Assembly: GCA_017887695.1 (NCBI GenBank)
Contig: JAGHHM010000122.1
Location: 1 to 34,829, forward strand
Source of the DNA: Oscillospiraceae bacterium
GTDB lineage: Bacteria; Bacillota; Clostridia; Oscillospirales; Oscillospiraceae
Length of the DNA stretch: 34,829 bases
Direction of reading: 5' to 3'
A model generated the notes under the pieces. That model was not told the origin of the DNA. It ran no database searches and saw only the letters and a list, made by a program, of their open reading frames with translations. Numbering within the stretch: position 1 is the stretch's first letter; each line of letters begins with the position of its first letter. The translations under genes were made by a program, and so were the position numbers. This document shows, in pieces, positions 16,824 through 25,735 of this stretch.

Positions 16824-16866
16824 GAGGTCAGCTCTCTCATGCCGGTAGAGCTGGCCTCTGCTTTTT
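16824..16866 (+). terminator. Terminator of the 6043->16808 operon
   Basis: GAGGTCAGCTCT (16824-16835) pairs with AGAGCTGGCCTC (16847-16858) with one mismatch, followed by TGCTTTTT. It lies 15 bases past the esterase stop. Confidence 0.83.
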
Positions 16867-16922
16867 CAGAAGCGGCAGGGAGGAGAGGCCCGAGCTATGA
16901 CGACGGGCCGGGGAGAAAGACA

Positions 16923-16961
16923 AAATGACGGGGCGCTTCCATTGGGAGCGCCCCGTCATTT
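16923..16961 (-). terminator. Terminator of the 27325->16980 operon (probably bidirectional)
   Basis: AAATGACGGGGCGCT and AGCGCCCCGTCATTT form a perfect 15-bp stem with a 9-base loop. A TTTTGTCTTT tract follows on the minus strand and TGTTTT on the plus strand. It begins about 18 bases past the minus-strand stop at 16980. Confidence 0.85.
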
Positions 16962-16979
16962 GTTTTCCGCGGATGGAAA

Positions 16980-18161
16980 TCAGTAGCCCATAGCTTCGTA
17001 GGCAAGATCACGGATTTTAGGGTGGATCTCGCTGTACACCTTGGGGAAGCCAGCAATATGCTGGGTGTAGAAGAGGGAGACATGGTTGGTAGTGTCCACC
17101 AGTACATAGGCGCCGGCGGCGCCGTCCCATCCGAACTCGCCCACCGGGGACTTGGATTTGGTGCCGTCCACCAGTACCCGGACGCCCAGGCCATACTCGT
17201 AGCCAACCTTGCCGCTGACGGCAAAATCCTGGCTCATCTGGCCGGTGGTGTAGGGAATGGTAAACTTCTTCACAGACTCCTCGGAGAGGATTCTAGCGCC
17301 ATTGATTCCCACGCCGCCGTTGCACAGGGCATCAATAAAGAGACTATATGCGTCCACCGTTCCGGCAAGACCGGCCCCTCCGCTTTCATAGTGGGAGGTA
17401 ATTTTGAAGCCGTCTGTCAGCTCACCGTCGTCGGGGATAATGTCGTCTGTGCCGAACACGCCCTTGTACATGGCACAGATCCGGTCGGAGACAGCCTTGT
17501 TGTTCTCCCAGTGGAAGTAAAAGTCCTGGATACCCAGGGGATCAAAGATATTTTCCCGGAGGTATTCGGAGAATTTCTTCCCGGAGACCACCTCCACCAC
17601 CGCCGCCAGCACGTCGTGGCCCAGGCTGTATGAATACCGGGTCCGGGGCTCGTAGACCAGAGGCATCTTGGCCAGCTCGGCCACGACCTCCCGGGTGGAG
17701 GCATGATTGCCGCTCTTTTCCCGGATAGCCCGCTGCTCCTTGGAGTTGGTGTCGTAGGACATACCAGATGTCATGGTCAGAAGATCAATGATACGGATGG
17801 TGTTATGAGCGTAGTGGCATTTATCATCGGAGGTAGGCCACCGGAGGGGAAACTCGAACTTGAAGGTGTCAGCTACCAGCATCTGGTCAAATTCAGGCAG
17901 ATAGTCCCGTACTTCATCATTGAGCCGAAGCTTCCCCCGCTCTACCAGCTGCAAAACAGCGGTGGCGGTAATGACCTTGGTGGCGGAGAACAGGCGGTAG
18001 ATGGTGTTTTCTGAAAGGGGAACAGTGTTCTCTAGGTCGGAGTAGCCCGCCATATGGCGGTAGATTACCTGATGATCCTGGGTGATTTTGCAATCGGCAG
18101 CTGGAACGCCGTAAATCCGGTGCAAAGAATCCAGATATTCTGTCAATTTATCAAAATTCAT
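16980..18161 (-). CDS. Serine (beta-lactamase-fold) esterase, EstB-like
   Basis: A 393-residue protein of the class C beta-lactamase/penicillin-binding fold. It carries the SxxK motif SATK (Ser59, Lys62), a Tyr motif at YSYSLGHD in which Tyr178-Ser179-Leu180 replaces the Tyr-x-Asn of true beta-lactamases, and a C-terminal FGWDGAAG in place of KTG. That combination is typical of EstB-like esterases. There is no signal peptide, which argues against a wall or antibiotic role. It begins 6 bases after the lacI-like stop with AAGAGG upstream, and is the last gene of the operon. In a locus full of alpha/beta-hydrolase esterases it adds an unrelated esterase fold; substrate unknown. Confidence 0.85.
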   Translation of the reverse strand: MNFDKLTEYLDSLHRIYGVPAADCKITQDHQVIYRHMAGYSDLENTVPLSENTIYRLFSATKVITATAVLQLVERGKLRLNDEVRDYLPEFDQMLVADTFKFEFPLRWPTSDDKCHYAHNTIRIIDLLTMTSGMSYDTNSKEQRAIREKSGNHASTREVVAELAKMPLVYEPRTRYSYSLGHDVLAAVVEVVSGKKFSEYLRENIFDPLGIQDFYFHWENNKAVSDRICAMYKGVFGTDDIIPDDGELTDGFKITSHYESGGAGLAGTVDAYSLFIDALCNGGVGINGARILSEESVKKFTIPYTTGQMSQDFAVSGKVGYEYGLGVRVLVDGTKSKSPVGEFGWDGAAGAYVLVDTTNHVSLFYTQHIAGFPKVYSEIHPKIRDLAYEAMGY

Positions 18162-18167
18162 ATTTTG

Positions 18168-19157
18168 TTACCTCTTCTTATAGTTCCTTGTGCTCTCTCG
18201 CTCAATAAAAGACACCGGCAGGACAATCTGGGCATGGGGGGCATGCTCATCGATCTCCCGAATCAGCTGTAGAGCGGCGGCGGCGCCCATTTCCCGAATC
18301 GGCTGGGCCACTGAACTGATGGACAGCCAGCGGGAGGCCTCCAGACCGTCATAGGAGACGAGGGGGAAGCGTTCCATGATCCGAGCTGCTCTGACACGTG
18401 GGTCGGAGACGATGTTGGCGGCCAGAGCATCACTGGCGATAAAGAATCCGTCCGCTGCCGGGCAGAGGGCCAGATCCCGCAGAAAATGGGCAGCCACCGT
18501 GTCGGGGTCGTCCACCGGCGCCGATACGGAGATGTGGCCGGGCTCCATGCCCAGGGCATGGCAGGTATCGAAAAAGCCGATATTGCGCTTGTTCATGGGC
18601 ATGTAGTCCGGCGTCTTGTTGCCCACCAGCACCGGGTGAGCGCAACCTGCCCCGTAAAGATTCTTCGCCGCCAGGACACCTCCCTGATAGTTATCGGAGG
18701 TAACAGAGGAGAAGCCCTCCAGGTCCCGGTCGATGCTCACGATGGGCATAGTGGTTCGGCCTGCGTAAATACCGGCATCGCCTACCCGGCTGCACAGAAG
18801 AATCCCATCCACTTTGTTGCCCTCCAGCAGGGACACCATCTCCTTTTCCCGGTCGCCGTTGGCACCGGCCCGGCAGAGCATCAGCTTATAACCTCGCTGG
18901 TGGCAGGTCTCCTCGATGGCTTCAATAAGGGTGCTGAAAAATTCGTACTGGATCAAAGGTACAATCAGGCCGATAATATTGCTTTTTTGCTTTTGCAGGG
19001 CCCGGGCCATCTCGTTGGGCTGGTAGTTGAGCGCATCCATGGAGGCGGATACCTTCTGCCTGGTTTTTTCACTGATAGCGCCCCGATTATTAATGATTCG
19101 GGACACTGTGGCGATGGATACGCCTGCGTGCTTTGCCACATCCTTGATTGTCGCCAT
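18168..19157 (-). CDS. LacI-family transcriptional repressor
   Basis: A 329-residue regulator. The N-terminal helix-turn-helix TIKDVAKHAGVSIATVSRII and the hinge helix region NYQPNEMARALQ are classic LacI/PurR features, followed by a periplasmic-binding-protein-like effector domain with IIGLIVPLIQYEFF and VDGILLCSR. ATG 19157 is preferred because AAGGG lies about 9 bases before it; an ATG three codons earlier would sit almost on that site. It is the eighth gene of the nine-gene esterase operon, so it probably autoregulates. A dyad at 27392-27406 overlapping the operon's -35 box is the candidate operator. Effector is likely the deacylated sugar or a derivative (inference). Confidence 0.93.
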   Translation of the reverse strand: MATIKDVAKHAGVSIATVSRIINNRGAISEKTRQKVSASMDALNYQPNEMARALQKQKSNIIGLIVPLIQYEFFSTLIEAIEETCHQRGYKLMLCRAGANGDREKEMVSLLEGNKVDGILLCSRVGDAGIYAGRTTMPIVSIDRDLEGFSSVTSDNYQGGVLAAKNLYGAGCAHPVLVGNKTPDYMPMNKRNIGFFDTCHALGMEPGHISVSAPVDDPDTVAAHFLRDLALCPAADGFFIASDALAANIVSDPRVRAARIMERFPLVSYDGLEASRWLSISSVAQPIREMGAAAALQLIREIDEHAPHAQIVLPVSFIERESTRNYKKR

Positions 19158-19197
19158 TTGACCCATCCCTTCTTTTCCCGCCGCGTTTAGGCGATGA

Positions 19198-20301
19198 TTA
19201 TTTTATATGGGAGATCATCCAGTCAAGAGTGCCCTTCTCGTTGTGAAGGGTCAGAATCCAGCTGTTGTGATTTTCCGCATCCAGTTCCTTATCAGTCAGA
19301 CCAGGGGTATTGCCAATGCCGTACTGCTCCAGCTCCTCGGGCAGGTACATAGTGAACTTGACATCCTTGCGGCCCTCATCCCAAAGCTTATTGCAGGCGT
19401 TGAGGATGTAGGCGTGGCGGCCGTGCTGGTGGTCCATATAGGCGGTGGTGATCCACACGGGCACCTGGGGCCACTGGAGCAGCTGGGCGTAGCTCTCGCC
19501 GTTCATGCTGGGGCAGATGGGGAGGGCGGCGGCGTAGAGGTCGGGGGCCACGGATACGGCGTTGATGACGCCGCCGCCGCCCATGCTCATGCCGATGATG
19601 TAGACCCGGCGGCCGTCCACCTTGTCTTCCGCAATCATCTTGCGGATAATGTCGGCCACCTTGCCCAGGTAGTCCCGGTTCCAGCCCCGCTCACCCTTGA
19701 GGGCAAAGGGGGTCATACCGATCTCCACACGGAAGGGGTTGCCCCGCTTTTTCATGACCTCGAAATTCTCCTGCATCGTCAGGGAGCCGGCAGGCGCCTG
19801 GGGAGCCATGACATACATCTCCGGCCACTTCTCTGCCAGGCGCAGGGCACCCAGGGTACCAGTGAGCTGGAGGATATTGTCCTCCCCGCACTCGCCGCCG
19901 CCGTGGAGGAACAGTACCAGGGGACGGGGGCCGGAGCACTCCGGCTCATAGATCCGGTAGATGACGCCGTTTTCCTGTTTGGCGGTGAAGGTGTCCAAGT
20001 CCTTTACAACCACCTCATTGATCTCCGCCTTGGTTACAGTAAGAGACTCGCCGCCGATGTTGGCGTGGATGGAGAAGTCGTAGCGATACAGGAAGGGATC
20101 TACTGTGACCCGGACACCGTTGTCCAGAGCTTCCACAGACAGCACGCCCTGGGACAGTGCCTTGCCGCTGAGATCCCGAAAATGACCCTCCAGGGTCACG
20201 GATATATCCCCAGTGGAAACAGCGGCGCCGGTAATAAAGTCAATAGCGTCAACGGCCTGGCCGTAATCGCCGATATGAGTATAGGCAATGATCTTTTTCA
20301 T
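19198..20301 (-). CDS. EstA-like esterase with N-terminal Ig-like domain (second copy)
   Basis: A 367-residue paralogue of the gene at 1336, with the same layout: N-terminal beta-rich domain (about 1-105), then an alpha/beta-hydrolase domain. LVLFLHGGGECGEDN is the oxyanion region, Ser239 in GMSMGG the nucleophile, an Asp in TTAYMDH the likely acid and the His in ENHNSW the base. No signal peptide. ATG 20301 is chosen for its AAAGGAG site; an earlier in-frame start would overlap the upstream gene. It contains a short loop (about 170-205) longer than in its paralogue, which may alter substrate choice. Seventh gene of the operon, just before lacI. Confidence 0.85.
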   Translation of the reverse strand: MKKIIAYTHIGDYGQAVDAIDFITGAAVSTGDISVTLEGHFRDLSGKALSQGVLSVEALDNGVRVTVDPFLYRYDFSIHANIGGESLTVTKAEINEVVVKDLDTFTAKQENGVIYRIYEPECSGPRPLVLFLHGGGECGEDNILQLTGTLGALRLAEKWPEMYVMAPQAPAGSLTMQENFEVMKKRGNPFRVEIGMTPFALKGERGWNRDYLGKVADIIRKMIAEDKVDGRRVYIIGMSMGGGGVINAVSVAPDLYAAALPICPSMNGESYAQLLQWPQVPVWITTAYMDHQHGRHAYILNACNKLWDEGRKDVKFTMYLPEELEQYGIGNTPGLTDKELDAENHNSWILTLHNEKGTLDWMISHIK

Positions 20302-20324
20302 AGTTGCAGCTCCTTTATCTTCTC

Positions 20325-21824
20325 TCACAGCATCGTGTCAAAATTATCGGGGACCATATTGCCGTTGAGCAGGTCCTTGATGAGGTCGGCCATAAAGGCG
20401 GACAGGTCGGCGAAGTGGTCGGTCACATAGACCACACCCTCGCAGATGGAGACCTGCAGGCTGTAAAAGCACTTGGCAAACCACTCGATAGACACCAGCA
20501 GCTCGCCGTCTCGGTGGAGGGCCTCGCAGTACATGCATCGCACTGTGTCGTCGATAACGCAGCCGATGCTGCCCCGGGCAAACTGGAGCCGCCGGCCGTC
20601 CTTCAGCCGCAGCACCACCACGGCGCCGTCCTCGGAGGACTCATAGTCCGCGCCGAACACTTGGGCAATGAAGGACAGAGGCACACAGAGGTAGGAGCCT
20701 CGGACCAGCTGGCCGCCGTTGAGGCCGTGGTACTTGAGCTTCTCCCACTGGATGGCCTTGGTCTTGAGGTCCACCACCTGATTGTTGAACCAGGCCTTGT
20801 CGCAGCCGTCGGTGACGGCGAAGGCGAACTTGTCCCCGGTCCGGGGCAGCTTCTCCCCTTCGTGGGTGATGGTGCCGTCGGGGTTCCGGCGGGTGCCGGA
20901 GAAGAGGTAGTCCCAGTAGAGGAAGGCCTCGTCCAGGGTCTGGCCGTGGTCACGGTTCTTGATATCCACGTACACCAGGTCGGCTTTTTTGCCTTTGTAG
21001 AAAGCAAAGTTGTCCTCGCCGACAATGCTGATCTGGGGAATGGGGGCGCACTCATTGATCCGCATCCAGTAAATCCGGTTCATGCGGTTGATGGTGTACT
21101 CGTCGTAGCTCTTTCCCGGGGGCAGACCGTTCTTTTCAGGTCGGGACTGCCAGATGGCCAGGTGGCCGGCCTTGTTGATGATCTTCCCGTCCTTGTCAAA
21201 GATATTGCGCAGCTCACAGGGGCCGCCGGAGCCTGCCGCGCCGGCCAGGATGTTTCCGTACTCCCGGGCGAACTGCCCGGTCATGATGTTGCCCATGGAC
21301 ATGCCCTGCATGAAGATTCGGCCCTCGTCGATGTTGTACTTGGCCTTCATCTTCTCAATCAGGGCCAGGATCATGTTCATGTCGTGGTTCTGCTTGATGT
21401 CCTTGGGAGGGAACACGATGGGGAGATCCGGCGCGGACTGGGGATCAAAGTTGTCGAACACGCCGTAGTTGGCCCACATCCGCTTCTCGTGGGCGTTGGG
21501 GAAGAGGCAGATAAAGCCTTCCCGGTCTGCCACCAGGGTCCAGGAGGTATAGATGGCATGGCCCCAGCCGGTCATCAGGCCGCCGTGGAGGCCGATGACC
21601 AAGGGCGTTTTCTTGGACGGATCATAGCTTTCGGGGACGTACTCATACCATACGTCCTCCTCGCCGTCCAGAAGGACTTCCCTGTACTCCCGGAGCCGCT
21701 GAGGATAGACCAAGGAGTTATTGCCGTTTTCATTGACGACGATGTCGCTGCCTTTGATCTTTTCCGGCAGGTATTCCCGGTTGTCGTCGTCGGGGGTGCC
21801 GGGCAGGATCCTGATATCTGACAT
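20325..21824 (-). CDS. Two-domain esterase paralogue (PHB-depolymerase-like plus stalk-like domain)
   Basis: A 499-residue member of the four-paralogue family. It has the leader PDDDNREYLPEKIKG, the oxyanion segment GLHGGLMTGWGHA, nucleophile Ser176 in QGMSMGN and His293 in NRDHGQT. The C-terminal domain (about 345-499) includes CVPLSFIAQVFGADY and LKDGRRLQFARGSIG, and it keeps the Cys-x10-Cys-x27-Cys-x8-His pattern. ATG 21824 is chosen because AAGGGGGAAG precedes it. It starts 16 bases after the stop of the gene at 21841, with which it forms a tandem array of three. No signal peptide. The region between residues 112 and 150 differs between paralogues, suggesting different acyl or sugar preferences (inference). 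Confidence 0.83.
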   Translation of the reverse strand: MSDIRILPGTPDDDNREYLPEKIKGSDIVVNENGNNSLVYPQRLREYREVLLDGEEDVWYEYVPESYDPSKKTPLVIGLHGGLMTGWGHAIYTSWTLVADREGFICLFPNAHEKRMWANYGVFDNFDPQSAPDLPIVFPPKDIKQNHDMNMILALIEKMKAKYNIDEGRIFMQGMSMGNIMTGQFAREYGNILAGAAGSGGPCELRNIFDKDGKIINKAGHLAIWQSRPEKNGLPPGKSYDEYTINRMNRIYWMRINECAPIPQISIVGEDNFAFYKGKKADLVYVDIKNRDHGQTLDEAFLYWDYLFSGTRRNPDGTITHEGEKLPRTGDKFAFAVTDGCDKAWFNNQVVDLKTKAIQWEKLKYHGLNGGQLVRGSYLCVPLSFIAQVFGADYESSEDGAVVVLRLKDGRRLQFARGSIGCVIDDTVRCMYCEALHRDGELLVSIEWFAKCFYSLQVSICEGVVYVTDHFADLSAFMADLIKDLLNGNMVPDNFDTML

Positions 21825-21840
21825 TTTACACGCTTCCCCC

Positions 21841-23334
21841 TTATAATACAATTTTTTCTTCCTTATTGTGGAGCAGGTTGCCGATCAGGTACGCCATGGT
21901 GACGCCCAGCTCTGCGTGGTGGTCGGTGACATACAGCACGTCGCCGCACTTGGAGGCGCACATGTTCATGATGAACCGGGCAAACCATTCCAGAGAGATG
22001 CACAGCTCGCCTTCCCGGTGGAGGGCCTCGCAGTACATGCACCGCACATCGTTGCCGATAACACAGGCAATGCTACCCCGGGCGAACTGGAGGGTGCGGC
22101 CGTCCTTCAGAGTCATGTAGGCCACGGCACCGTCCTCCTCGTAGCGGTACTCCGCGCCGAATACCTGGGCAATGAAGGAGACAGGCACGCAGATATACTC
22201 GCCCTTTACCTTCTGGCCGCCGTTGAGACCGTGGTACTTGAGTTTTTGCCATTTGATAGCGGGGGCCTTCATTTCCACCCGCTTGTTTTTAAACCAAGCG
22301 GTGGGGCAGCCGTCGGCTACGGCCACAGCGAAGCTGTCGCCTTTGCGGGGGATCCGGGAGCCTTCGTCCACGATGGTACCGTCCGCTTTGCGGCGCAGGC
22401 CGGAGAAGAAGTAGTCCCAGACAATAGCGGCCTCGTCCAATGTCTGACCATGGTCCCGGTTCTTGATCTCAAAGAACACGTTGTCGCATTTCTCACCCTT
22501 GTAGAAGGCAAAAGCATCCTCGCCAATAATGCTGATTTCAGGGTCGGCATGGCAGCCGTTGAGCTGGTTCCAGTAGACCCGGGTGTACATATAGATGGTG
22601 TCGTCGTCGTATTCACACCAGGGGGGACAGCCGTTGGTTTCCGGAATAGAGGTCCACATGGGGGTGGGGCCGCCCTGGTTCTTCAGGGTGCCGTCGCTGT
22701 TGCACAGCAAACGGGGATTAGGAGTACCGCCGCCGGCTCCGGAGGCGCCGGCCAGGACGTTGCCGAAGTAACGGGTGAACTGGGAGGTGAACATGTTGCC
22801 GTTGGACATGCCCTGCATGAAGATCCGCTCTTCATCGATATTGTACTTGCCCTTCAGGTAGTCCAGCAGGGCGAACACCAGCTTGATATCCGGGTTGTGG
22901 TCGTTATCCCCCAGGTTCTGCCGGATCTCCACCGGCAGCTGGGCGTCCACCTTCCGCTCCAGGTCGGAGGCCTCTACCGTCCACAGCCGCCGGGAGTGGG
23001 CGTTGGGGAACACCACGATGATGTTGTCCCGATCCGCCACCATGGTCCAGGAGGTGTACACCGCTTGACCCCAGCCGGTCATCAGACCGCCGTGCATGGC
23101 AAAGACCAGGGGCGTTTTCTTGGCGGGATCGTAGCAGGCGGGGACGTATTCGTACCACTCGTCCTCGGTGTCGTTGCCCATGATGCCGTGGAACTCCTGA
23201 AGGCCCTTGGGGTAGGGCTGGGAGTTGTTGCCGTTTTCGTTGACCACGATGTCGGAGCACTTGATAGATTCCGGTAAATAGTCCCGGTTGTTGTCGTCCG
23301 GCGTGCCCGGCAGGATCTTGATTTGATGTTCCAT
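21841..23334 (-). CDS. Two-domain esterase paralogue (PHB-depolymerase-like plus stalk-like domain)
   Basis: A 497-residue paralogue in the middle of the tandem array. The leader reads PDDNNRDYLPES, the oxyanion segment AMHGGLMTGWGQA, the nucleophile is Ser177 in QGMSNGN (Asn in place of the usual Met or Leu) and the base His295 in NRDHGQT. The stretch 196-255 (GASGAGGGTPNPR onward) diverges strongly from its neighbours and is rich in Pro, Cys and Asp, so the substrate pocket probably differs. The C-terminal domain keeps the shared three-Cys/His pattern. Start at 23334 with GAGGAG; its ATG lies only 2 bases after the previous stop. No signal peptide. Confidence 0.83.
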   Translation of the reverse strand: MEHQIKILPGTPDDNNRDYLPESIKCSDIVVNENGNNSQPYPKGLQEFHGIMGNDTEDEWYEYVPACYDPAKKTPLVFAMHGGLMTGWGQAVYTSWTMVADRDNIIVVFPNAHSRRLWTVEASDLERKVDAQLPVEIRQNLGDNDHNPDIKLVFALLDYLKGKYNIDEERIFMQGMSNGNMFTSQFTRYFGNVLAGASGAGGGTPNPRLLCNSDGTLKNQGGPTPMWTSIPETNGCPPWCEYDDDTIYMYTRVYWNQLNGCHADPEISIIGEDAFAFYKGEKCDNVFFEIKNRDHGQTLDEAAIVWDYFFSGLRRKADGTIVDEGSRIPRKGDSFAVAVADGCPTAWFKNKRVEMKAPAIKWQKLKYHGLNGGQKVKGEYICVPVSFIAQVFGAEYRYEEDGAVAYMTLKDGRTLQFARGSIACVIGNDVRCMYCEALHREGELCISLEWFARFIMNMCASKCGDVLYVTDHHAELGVTMAYLIGNLLHNKEEKIVL

Positions 23335-23336
23335 GG

Positions 23337-24863
23337 TTATTTCTCCTCCAGCATCTGTTCGTAATGATCCGGCACAATAGTGCCCATCAGCAGGTCTTTA
23401 ATCAGGTCCGCCATGTTGGCGGAGAGCTTGTTGGCGTGGTCGGTCACATATACCACGTCCTCGCACTCGGAGACATGCATCCCGCAGAGGTACTCTGCGA
23501 ACCACTCGGCGGACACATAGAGCTCGCCGCTGCGGTCCAGGGCCTCGCAGTACATCTGAACCAGGGAGTTGTCGATGACGCAGCCGATGCTGCCCCGGGC
23601 AAACTGGATGGCCCTGCCGTCGGAAAGACGCATCCGGGCCACCAGGTGGTGCTCGGAGTAGTCCAGCCGGGCGTCAAAGACCTTGGCCAGGGCGGACAAG
23701 GGCATCATGTGGTACTGACCACGGATTTTCTGCCCGCCATCCAGGCCGTGGTACTTCATCTTGTTCCAGAGAAGCGTGGGGCCGGACATCTCCTGAACGC
23801 TGTTGTGGAACCACATCTTGTCACTGCCGGTGGTGATGGCGAAGGCAAAGGCATCGCCCTTACGTTCCCGGGCGGGCTGGATGCGGACGATGGTGCCGTC
23901 CGACTCACGGCGCACGCCGGAGAACAGATAGTCCCACACCAGCACCGCGTCGTCAAAGGTCTGGCCGTGATCCCTGTTCTTGATGTCGTAGTAGACCATA
24001 TCGGCCTTTTTGCCGGTGTAGAAGGCAAGGTTGTTCTCTCCCTGGATGCTGATCTGTGGGATCGGGTCACATTGGTTAATCCGCATCCAGTAGAGACGGT
24101 TGTACTTATGTACCTTCTTTTCGATGTCCCGTCCGGGAGGAATATCATTTTTCTCCGGCCGGGACTGCCAGATGGCCAGAGGGCCGCCCCGGTTGATGAT
24201 CTTCCCGTCCTTTGTAAAGACCAGGGACAGGAAGGCGGCGGCGCCGGAGCCCGCCGCGCCGGCCAGCAGGTGGCCAAAGTTCCGGGCGAAGAGCCCGGTC
24301 ATCATGTTGCCCATGGACATACCCTGCATGAAGATGCGGCCCTCATCGATATTGTAGGTCTGCTTCATCAGGTCAATGAGGCCCAGAATCATCTTGATGT
24401 CGTGGTTGTCCTCCACATTTTCCGGACAGGCCTTCACGCCTGGGGGTTCGCCCTCCATGGAGCCCGGAGTGCGGATTTCAGGATCCATCTCCCAGGTTCC
24501 CCACTGGACCTGCCAGAACCGCTGGTAGTTGGCGTTGGGGAAGAGGACGATAAAGCCGTCCCGGTCCGCCGCCAGGGTCCAGGAGGTGTAAATGGCCTGA
24601 CCCCAGCCGGTCATCATGCCGCCGTGGAGGGATACCACCAGCGGCGTTTTTTTGGTTGGATCATAGCTTTCGGGTACATAGACGTACCACTCGTCCTCCA
24701 GTTCGTCGGCGATAACACCGTGGCACTCCTTGAGCAGGGGAGGATAGGGCTGAGAGTTGTTGCCGTTTTCGTTGACGACAATGTCACTGCCTTTGATTTT
24801 TTCCGGCAGGTACTCCCGGTTGTCATCGTCCGGGGTGCCGGGCCGAAGAAACATTTCACCCAT
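23337..24863 (-). CDS. Two-domain esterase paralogue (PHB-depolymerase-like plus stalk-like domain)
   Basis: A 508-residue paralogue, first of the three in tandem. Leader PDDDNREYLPEKIKG, oxyanion segment SLHGGMMTGWGQA, nucleophile Ser183 in QGMSMGN and His299 in NRDHGQT. It has a longer, Pro/Glu-rich insert at about 120-152 before the nucleophile strand, which the others lack. The C-terminal domain shows MMPLSALAKVFDARLDY and LSDGRAIQFARGSIG, with the same Cys-x10-Cys-x27-Cys-x8-His pattern. Start at 24863 after GGAAGGAG. No signal peptide. About 41 bases separate it from the esterase gene upstream. Function inferred as cytoplasmic hydrolysis of sugar-acyl esters. Confidence 0.83.
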   Translation of the reverse strand: MGEMFLRPGTPDDDNREYLPEKIKGSDIVVNENGNNSQPYPPLLKECHGVIADELEDEWYVYVPESYDPTKKTPLVVSLHGGMMTGWGQAIYTSWTLAADRDGFIVLFPNANYQRFWQVQWGTWEMDPEIRTPGSMEGEPPGVKACPENVEDNHDIKMILGLIDLMKQTYNIDEGRIFMQGMSMGNMMTGLFARNFGHLLAGAAGSGAAAFLSLVFTKDGKIINRGGPLAIWQSRPEKNDIPPGRDIEKKVHKYNRLYWMRINQCDPIPQISIQGENNLAFYTGKKADMVYYDIKNRDHGQTFDDAVLVWDYLFSGVRRESDGTIVRIQPARERKGDAFAFAITTGSDKMWFHNSVQEMSGPTLLWNKMKYHGLDGGQKIRGQYHMMPLSALAKVFDARLDYSEHHLVARMRLSDGRAIQFARGSIGCVIDNSLVQMYCEALDRSGELYVSAEWFAEYLCGMHVSECEDVVYVTDHANKLSANMADLIKDLLMGTIVPDHYEQMLEEK

Positions 24864-24904
24864 AGCGGCGCTCCTTCCTGTTTTTTCGATCCGTTTCTTC
24901 TTGG

Positions 24905-25714
24905 TTATTCTGCGTCGCGCTTAAATGCCGGCTCGAGATTGAGCCAGTCCAGAAAGCGCTTGACATGGCGGTTGCAGTACTCCCAGTTGTGGGCGCCGTG
25001 GTCGATGGTCCGCTCGAACTTCAGGCCCATGGCCTCGTACTTGTCCATAAACTCCACGTTATCGGCGTAATGGGTGTCCTCCATACCGGTGGCCATGTAG
25101 CCACGGGGGAACTTTTTGCCGGCGTCCAGCTGCTTTTTCATCATGTAGCACACGTCGTCCTCGGTGCCCAGGGTGTTGGCCGCGTCGCCGAAGGCGGCGG
25201 CGAACATAAAGAAGGGATCGTCCTTGTCCTCGTGCTCGGGCAGAATGTCCGGCACGTTTTTGATGCCGGAGAAGAGGCCGAAGGCGGCAAACTTCTCGGG
25301 ATCCCGGAGCATCCACTTCAGGGTGCCGTAGCCGCCCATGGAGAAGCCGGCGATATAGTTCTGGGCGGGATCCTCAGAAAGAGGGAAGAGGTGCCGGACT
25401 ACCCGGGGCGTCTCCACGGACAGCTGGGTGAAGTATTTAAAGCCGCCGTGCTTGGTGTCCATATAGCCGGAGCAGTAGGTGCCGCTACACACCACTGCCA
25501 CGCCCGCCTCTGCGGCATACAGCTCCAGGGCGGTGTAGCGCTGCCAGTCGGTATAGTCAAAGCCGCCGCCGGACTGGAGCCACAGCACCGGATAACGATA
25601 GCCTGCCGGCCGGTCCGCCAGGGAGTGGCCCCAGGTGTTCTCTGGGATGATGACGTTGACGCCTACCGTCATCTGCAATGCCTGTGAAAAATAGTGCAGC
25701 CTGAAATTAGCCAT
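24905..25714 (-). CDS. Esterase-D-like alpha/beta hydrolase (tandem copy 2)
   Basis: A 269-residue PF00756-type esterase. It has RYPVLWLQSGGGFDYTDW (oxyanion region), Ser125 in AGFSMGG, Glu212/Asp213 in TGMEDTHY as the acid, and His242 in HGAHNWEY. It is a clear recent duplicate of the next gene upstream: nearly the whole first 130 residues match position by position, including the shared SVETPRVVRHLFPLSEDP. GAGGAGG precedes the start. No signal peptide. Third gene of the operon. Substrate unknown; the family includes acetyl- and feruloyl-esterases. Confidence 0.87.
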   Translation of the reverse strand: MANFRLHYFSQALQMTVGVNVIIPENTWGHSLADRPAGYRYPVLWLQSGGGFDYTDWQRYTALELYAAEAGVAVVCSGTYCSGYMDTKHGGFKYFTQLSVETPRVVRHLFPLSEDPAQNYIAGFSMGGYGTLKWMLRDPEKFAAFGLFSGIKNVPDILPEHEDKDDPFFMFAAAFGDAANTLGTEDDVCYMMKKQLDAGKKFPRGYMATGMEDTHYADNVEFMDKYEAMGLKFERTIDHGAHNWEYCNRHVKRFLDWLNLEPAFKRDAE

Positions 25715-25735
25715 TGAACGTTCCTCCTCGATTCG

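Noticed and set aside
16980..18161. Antibiotic resistance (class C beta-lactamase)
   Set aside because: No signal peptide, no Tyr-x-Asn and no KTG motif; the motifs match EstB-like esterases and the gene sits in a catabolic operon.
20304..25070. Very long open frames on the plus strand opposite the tandem esterases (over 450 codons each)
   Set aside because: They mirror the GC-biased third positions of the real genes, have no recognisable domains and no ribosome binding sites, while the minus-strand proteins have clear catalytic motifs.
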